Below, piece after piece: positions 59,151 to 64,000 of a stretch of 64,000 bases of DNA. A program made the translations under genes and the position numbers. Source of the stretch: Micromonospora rifamycinica (GTDB lineage: Bacteria > Actinomycetota > Actinomycetes > Mycobacteriales > Micromonosporaceae); contig NZ_LT607752.1 in NCBI RefSeq assembly GCF_900090265.1, forward strand, positions 3,100,001 through 3,164,000, read 5' to 3'. Position 1 is the first letter of the stretch. Every line of letters begins with the position of its first letter. The notes under the pieces are model-generated. The model did not search any database. It worked only from the letters and a program-made list of their open reading frames with translations, and had not been told where the DNA came from.

Positions 59151-59829
59151 CAATTCTCCCCATGCTTTCCATGGGAGGGATTCCCATGGTCGAAGCCACA
59201 TGAAAATTGCGTCCCGCTGGCCGGAAGAACGGCCAGAAATGGGCGCGCGGATGTAGCGATGATCGTTGAATGAGCAGCGGCCGGCGGCGTACGTTCAGCA
59301 GTGTCGGTGGACGATTTCGGTGGGCTGGACCAGCCACTCCCGGCGATCCGGCGACAGGCGCGACAGGCGGGCAGCAGGTGCCCCCACCTGCCCGGTCGGG
59401 CTTAGCGGGAGACGCTCGGGGTAGCAGCCGAAGGCGTGTCGGGCACGGCTCCCCGACCGGGCGCGCCCGGCGGTCGAAGGTGTGCAGCGGGTGGCGTTTT
59501 CCGGCGATCGACCGGCGACCATTCACCGGCCCGACAGCGGGCGTCCACCTGATTAGCCATGGCGATCGTCTAGCACATGATCGATTTGGCGTGAGTCAAT
59601 TGACGTTCGACAAGTTTCCACTCAAGGAAACTATCCATCGATTGGATGACTGTCAATTAAACTTACCACCAGGTTGGAGTAAAGTCCGATTTTTTACACA
59701 ATCGGGTGCCGATGTCACAATCCGTGTCCGGAACCGAGTGGGTCGGAGCAGGTCGGAGCAGAGCCGGGCAGGGGGCGGAGGGGAGCGGACGGGGCGGTCG
59801 GCACCGGGACCGGCGGGACGAAGCAGAGG
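59151..59829. other. Upstream region of the RHS gene
   Basis: No convincing gene is present. Bases about 59570-59710 are far more AT-rich than the rest and hold the palindrome GTCAATTGAC (59595-59604) and a half copy GTCAATT (59652-59658). This block may be a silenced or transferred promoter region. Open frames across it lack domain character. Confidence 0.45.
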
Positions 59830-60915
59830 TCAGCGGTCGACGGTGCGGCGTACCCCGTCGTGCCCGGCGCAGGGCTTCGGCCGGCCGCCGGTCAGGCTGA
59901 CCGCGCCGTCCCGGCAGAGCACCAGGTAGCCGCGTCCGGCCCAGAACTCGGGCACGCAGTCGAACCAGTCGCAGACCCGGTGGTCGGGCCGGCGGATTCG
60001 TTCCCCGCCGCAGTAGTCGTACCCCATCGGGTTGGCCGGCGCCCCGCAGCGCCGCTCCCGCACCACGGACGGCGACGGGGCGGGCGACGGGGGCCGGATG
60101 CGGGACGGGACAGGTGCGGCGGTGGCCGCCGCCGCCACCTCCGGGGTGACCGGCGGATCCGACTCGGCCAGCACCGCCGGCACCACCAGGGTCAGCGCGG
60201 CGGCCACCGCGACGGTACGTCGGCCGCCGGGGATCCGGGCACTGATCCTTGCCTGTGCGGGGGTGGCGATCGCCGGCCGGAACGGCGTGCTCTCGGCGTG
60301 CACCGCGATCAGCTCGTCGAGCTGGGCGAGGACGGCGGCCCGCTGCTCGATGGCGTCGGCGAAGGCCAGGGTGAGCACGAACCGGAACTCGGCCGCCCGG
60401 CCCGGCGGCACCAGCACGCCGGAGGTCTGCCGCCGGTCCAGGACCTGGACCAGGGTGACCGGCGCCGCCGGGTCGTGCAGCAGCCCGGTCATCTTGCCGT
60501 ACGCCCAGTCGCGCCGACCCCGCCCGCCGACCAGGACCAGCCGGCGGTTGGTGACCACCGCGATGCCGGCGTCGGTGGCCCGGACCCCGTCGGGCAGCCG
60601 GTGCCGCAGCCGCCCGCAGTCCGGCTCGACGACCAGCTCGGGGGCGGGTAGCACGCCGGTGTGCCGGACCTCGACCAGTTGCGCGCCGGGCATCGTCCAC
60701 AGGACGGCCTCGCCGGGGCCCAGCGCCAGCGGCAGGCCGACCCCGGAGGCCGCCGTGCCCCGCAGGCCGACGGCGAGGGCTCGCAGCCGGCGCAGCTCGT
60801 CGTCGCGGCGTCGCCAGGCCCGCTCGTCGGTGCGGAAGGCCCGCCGTCGCCGTTCGTTCTGCCGGCGTGCCCAGGTGTAACGCCAGGTCGAACCCGTCGC
60901 ATCAGTCATCGCCAC
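59830..60915 (-). CDS. Hypothetical membrane protein with Cys-rich C-terminus
   Basis: A 361-residue protein of unknown function. An Arg-rich helical start (WARRQNERRRRAFRTDERAW) leads into a PH-like beta domain (about 65-200: AVLWTMPGAQLVEVRHTG, VVTNRRLVLVGG). One transmembrane helix lies at about 245-262, and the outer part after a Pro/Ser linker has six Cys (RRCGAPANPMGYDYCGG, VCDWFDCVPEFW). GGAGGAG sits five bases before the GTG at 60915; an ATG two codons in is an alternative. It diverges from the gluconate operon. Confidence 0.65.
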   Translation of the reverse strand: MAMTDATGSTWRYTWARRQNERRRRAFRTDERAWRRRDDELRRLRALAVGLRGTAASGVGLPLALGPGEAVLWTMPGAQLVEVRHTGVLPAPELVVEPDCGRLRHRLPDGVRATDAGIAVVTNRRLVLVGGRGRRDWAYGKMTGLLHDPAAPVTLVQVLDRRQTSGVLVPPGRAAEFRFVLTLAFADAIEQRAAVLAQLDELIAVHAESTPFRPAIATPAQARISARIPGGRRTVAVAAALTLVVPAVLAESDPPVTPEVAAAATAAPVPSRIRPPSPAPSPSVVRERRCGAPANPMGYDYCGGERIRRPDHRVCDWFDCVPEFWAGRGYLVLCRDGAVSLTGGRPKPCAGHDGVRRTVDR

Positions 60916-61162
60916 GCCGACTCCTCCGCCGCGCGAGCCACCAACCGGGGTGTTCACCGGGTTCAACGGCGACCACCGACCCGATGGCCCGTAATTCCGG
61001 ATTTACCACCCGATCGAGGGATGGATCCGACCGCCGGCGGCACCTACCGCACGGGTCCACCGTCGCTTCGACGCCGTGCGGGGTGGTGCGTCCATGGGTA
61101 ACGTCAGCCGCAGCCGGGTCCGCAGCGCAGCGCCCGCACCACCGACGCCAAGGGGGTACCCC

Positions 61163-62713
61163 GTGACCGGCCCGGACCAGCGCCACCTGGTGCTCGGCGT
61201 CGACATCGGCACCACCAGCACCAAGACCGTGGCGTACGACACCGACGGTCACCAGATCGCCAGCCACTCCGTCGGCTACCCCCTCGACGAGCCGCACCCC
61301 GGCTACGCCGAACAGGACCCGCAGCTCATCTTCGACGCGGTGGTGGAGACCATCCGCACCGTCGTCACCGAGCTGGGCGACGGGATCGCCGGCCTGTCGT
61401 TCAGCACCGCGATGCACAGCCTGATCGGCCTCGACCCGGAGGGCGCACCGCTCACCCCGTCGGTGACCTGGGCCGACTCCCGGGCCAGCGGCCAGGCCGA
61501 ACGGCTCCGCGCCGCGCCCTGGGGGCTGGACCTGCACCGGCGCACCGGCACCCCCGTGCACCCGATGGCCCCACTGCCGAAGATCCTCTGGTACGCCGAA
61601 CAGGAGCCGACGCTGCACGGCCGGGTCGCCCACTGGGTCGGCATCAAGGACTACGTGCTGCTGCGGCTGACCGACACCCTGGTCACCGACCACTCGGTCG
61701 CCTCGGCCACCGGCCTGCTGGACATCCACCGACTCGGCTGGGACGCCCAGGCGCTGCGGATCGCCCAGATCACCGAGGAGCAGCTCCCCCGACTCGTCCC
61801 CACCACCACCGTGCTGCCGGGGCTGACCGCCCGCGCCGCCATCGCCACCGGTCTGCCCGCCGACACCCCGGTCGTGGTCGGCGCGGGCGACGGCCCGCTG
61901 GCCAACCTCGGCCTCGGCGCGGTACGCCCCGGCGTCGTCGCCTGCTCCATCGGCACCTCCGGGGCGATGCGGGTGGCCGTCGAACGCCCCGCCGTCGACC
62001 CGCTCGGCGGGGTGTTCTGCTATGCGCTCACCGAGGACCGCTGGGTGGTCGGCGGCGCGATCAACAACGGCGGGATCGTGCTCCAGTGGGCCGGTGACGC
62101 GCTCGCCCCCGAGTTCGGCGAGCACGGCGAGGAGGAGCTGCTGGCGCTGGCCGCCACCGCACCGGTCGGCTCCGGTGGCCTGATCATGCTGCCGTACCTG
62201 CTCAGCGAGCGGGCCCCGCACTGGAGCGCCCTGCCGCGCGGGGCGTACGTCGGGCTGACCCACGGGCACCGCCGCGAGCATCTCGTCCGGGCCGCGCTGG
62301 AGGGGGTCTGCCAGCAGCTCGCCCTGGTCCTGGCGTCGGTCCGGGCGGCCGGCAACGAGGTCCGCGAGGTGCGGGCCAGCGGCGGCTTCGCCCGCAGCCC
62401 GCTGTGGCGGCAGATGCTCGCCGACGCGCTCGGCGTGCCGGTGCGGTTCCCCGCCGGCCACGAGGGCTCCAGCTTCGGCGCGGCGCTGCTCGGGATGCAG
62501 GCGCTCGGCCTGATCGACTCCGTCGACGTCGCCGCCGACCTGGTGCGGATCGACGAGACGGTACGCCCCGAGCCGGCCTCCGCCGCCACCTACGCCGCCC
62601 TGCTCCCCCTGCACGCCGAGCTGTACGACGCGCTGGTGCCCACCTTCGCGTCGCTGCGCCGACTGGCCCCCAGCCTGCCGGCGGAGCCGCCACCCACACC
62701 CGCACCCATGTGA
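61163..62713 (+). CDS. gntK: Gluconokinase, FGGY family
   Basis: A 516-residue sugar kinase phosphorylating gluconate to 6-phosphogluconate for entry to the pentose phosphate route. The ATP-binding start LGVDIGTTSTKTVAYD, SATGLLDIHRLGWD, the glycine-rich VVGAGDGPLANLGLG and SIGTSGAMRV, and the C-terminal VRASGGFARSPLWRQ are all typical. AAGGGGG lies before the GTG at 61163. The gluconate permease follows 39 bases later, which supports the substrate call over xylulose or glycerol kinase. Confidence 0.88.
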   Translation: MTGPDQRHLVLGVDIGTTSTKTVAYDTDGHQIASHSVGYPLDEPHPGYAEQDPQLIFDAVVETIRTVVTELGDGIAGLSFSTAMHSLIGLDPEGAPLTPSVTWADSRASGQAERLRAAPWGLDLHRRTGTPVHPMAPLPKILWYAEQEPTLHGRVAHWVGIKDYVLLRLTDTLVTDHSVASATGLLDIHRLGWDAQALRIAQITEEQLPRLVPTTTVLPGLTARAAIATGLPADTPVVVGAGDGPLANLGLGAVRPGVVACSIGTSGAMRVAVERPAVDPLGGVFCYALTEDRWVVGGAINNGGIVLQWAGDALAPEFGEHGEEELLALAATAPVGSGGLIMLPYLLSERAPHWSALPRGAYVGLTHGHRREHLVRAALEGVCQQLALVLASVRAAGNEVREVRASGGFARSPLWRQMLADALGVPVRFPAGHEGSSFGAALLGMQALGLIDSVDVAADLVRIDETVRPEPASAATYAALLPLHAELYDALVPTFASLRRLAPSLPAEPPPTPAPM

Positions 62714-62752
62714 TCGCCCGCCCCGCCCCGGGTCGGACCCCGTCCGAAGGTC

Positions 62753-64000
62753 GTGATTGCCGTGCCCGTCCTCCTCGCCGCACCGGCCGAACCGGTCACC
62801 AACGCCGGTGACGCCCAGCTCGTCGTGGCCGCTCTGCTGGGCATCGCCGCGGTGGTGCTGCTCATCGCCTGGGGCAAGGTGCACCCCTTCCTGTCGCTGA
62901 TCCTCGGTGCGGCGGTGCTCGGGGTGGTCGCCGCCATGGCCCCCGACGCGATGATCGAGTCGTTCAGCGCCGGGGTCGGCTCGACCGTCGGCGGGGTGGG
63001 TCTGCTGATCGCCCTCGGCGCGATGATCGGCGGTCTGCTCGCCGAGTCCGGCGGGGCGGACGGCATCGTCAACCGGGTCGTCGGGCGGGTCTCCGGCTCC
63101 GCCCTGCCCTGGGCGATGGCCGGGGTCGCCGCGCTGATCGGCCTGCCGCTCTTCTTCGAGGTCGGCGTGGTGCTGCTGGTGCCGATCGTGCTGCTGGTCT
63201 CACTGCGTACCGACGTGCCCCTGATGAAGATCGGCATTCCGGCGCTGGCCGGCCTGTCGGTGCTGCACGGCCTCGTGCCGCCGCATCCCGGTCCGCTGGT
63301 GGCGATCTCCTCGCTCGACGCCGACCTGGGGCTCACCCTCGGGCTGGGTCTGATCATCGCGATCCCCACCGTGATCATCGCCGGTCCGGTGTTCGGCAAC
63401 TTCATCGCCCGGTACGTCCCGGCCACCGCCCCGGCCGCGCTGCTGCCCACCCGGCAGCCGGCCACCGGGGGCGGCGGTCGACGCGGACCCGGCAGCCCGG
63501 CCGCCCCCGCCGCCGGGCGCGGCCGGGGCACCGACGGCCCGGACACCGGCCGGGGCACCGGCGGCCCCACCGGGCGAAGTGCCGACGGCCCGGACACCGG
63601 GCGGGGACGGGCCGGTGACGATGTGGACGGTGACCTGCTCACCGACGACGACCTGGTCAACCCGGGCACCGGTCGGCCGGGCGCCCCGGTCGACGACACC
63701 GGCACCGAGACCGCCCGGCGTACCCCCGGGTTCTGGCCGGCGGTGCTCACCGTGCTGCTCCCGGTGGTGCTGATGCTGCTGCGCGCGGTCGGCGAGCTGA
63801 CCATGGCCGAGGGGACCTTCGCCCGGCAGGCCCTGGACATCGCCGGCGCACCGATCGTGGCGCTGCTGGCCGGCGTGCTCGTCGCCATGTTCACCCTCGG
63901 CTACCAGGCCGGATTCAGCCGCGGCCAGGTCTCCTCGGTGCTCGGCGGCTCGCTGCCGCCGATCGCCGGCATCCTGCTGATCGTCGCCGCCGGTGGCGGC
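62753..64000 (+). CDS. gntP: Gluconate permease GntP (3' end outside window)
   Basis: The first 416 residues of a GntP-family proton/gluconate symporter; the rest lies beyond the right edge. Visible helices include LVVAALLGIAAVVLLIAW, the ALGAMIGGLLAESGGAD motif, GLPLFFEVGVVLLVPIV and GLVPPHPGPLVA, all family hallmarks. Between about residues 229 and 322 there is a hydrophilic Gly/Asp/Arg-rich insert with an internal repeat (DGPDTGRG twice), not usual for GntP. A GTG at 62762 is an alternative start. Confidence 0.88.
   Translation, partial: MIAVPVLLAAPAEPVTNAGDAQLVVAALLGIAAVVLLIAWGKVHPFLSLILGAAVLGVVAAMAPDAMIESFSAGVGSTVGGVGLLIALGAMIGGLLAESGGADGIVNRVVGRVSGSALPWAMAGVAALIGLPLFFEVGVVLLVPIVLLVSLRTDVPLMKIGIPALAGLSVLHGLVPPHPGPLVAISSLDADLGLTLGLGLIIAIPTVIIAGPVFGNFIARYVPATAPAALLPTRQPATGGGGRRGPGSPAAPAAGRGRGTDGPDTGRGTGGPTGRSADGPDTGRGRAGDDVDGDLLTDDDLVNPGTGRPGAPVDDTGTETARRTPGFWPAVLTVLLPVVLMLLRAVGELTMAEGTFARQALDIAGAPIVALLAGVLVAMFTLGYQAGFSRGQVSSVLGGSLPPIAGILLIVAAGGG

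Noticed and set aside
59270..59929. 219-codon plus-strand open frame upstream of the RHS gene
   Set aside because: It runs through both the GC-rich and AT-rich blocks and into the antisense of the next gene, with no domain or ribosome-binding site.

Overview
The window is high-GC DNA (roughly 70% by eye) from an actinomycete, most likely a Micromonospora or close relative. Supporting signs are secreted cellulose-active proteins with CBM2 and CBM3 modules and a CebR-type operator, two proteins of F420-dependent oxidoreductase families, and many promoters in which a TANNNT box sits 5-7 bases from a start codon (leaderless transcripts). No rRNA, tRNA or CRISPR array was seen. Gene assignments rest on motif reading; no database search was run.

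Bases 1-31,700 look like ordinary chromosomal arm. In order: a FAD monooxygenase (cut by the left edge) and divergent IclR regulator; a GH12 cellulase; an aldo/keto reductase; threonine synthase; a cupin; an orphan OmpR regulator; an expansin-like CBM2 protein; a phage-beta-like protein; an aquaporin; cell-wall enzymes (PBP4-type DacB, an M15 peptidase); a pentapeptide-repeat protein divergent from a serine hydrolase; a two-component system facing an ABC exporter operon; an amino-acid permease; a ParA/SAP-like pair; a secreted endonuclease I; a second aldo/keto reductase; and an FN3-CBM3 protein.

Bases 31,900-52,500 are an accessory island rich in conflict genes and gene debris: a small SF1 helicase, an IS3 element with a canonical -1 slip site, an Mrr-like restriction enzyme directly upstream of a DarT/DarG toxin-antitoxin pair, a low-GC protein with a possible PD-(D/E)xK signature, a decayed flavohaemoglobin-type reductase, a regulator/kinase/acetyltransferase operon whose last gene is broken, a membrane-anchored PBP homologue that has lost all three catalytic motifs, an ISAs1 remnant, a DUF3427 helicase remnant, a HigBA pair whose operator covers the promoter -10, and a 1434-aa helicase-nuclease fusion.

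Bases 52,500-64,000 return to chromosomal genes: an APH-type kinase, a TetR regulator, YidD with a cysteine-rich N-terminus, a secreted RHS-repeat protein with a short glycine-rich hydrophobic tail followed by a tiny two-helix membrane protein (a candidate toxin-immunity pair), a membrane protein, and gluconate kinase plus gluconate permease (cut by the right edge).

The best candidates for undescribed biology are the catalytically dead PBP (45048-46778), the RHS tail with its 57-aa neighbour (55722-59150), the three-gene Mrr-DarT-DarG operon (35093-38507), the possible nuclease at 38740-39585, and the caspase-like protein at 16794-17435.
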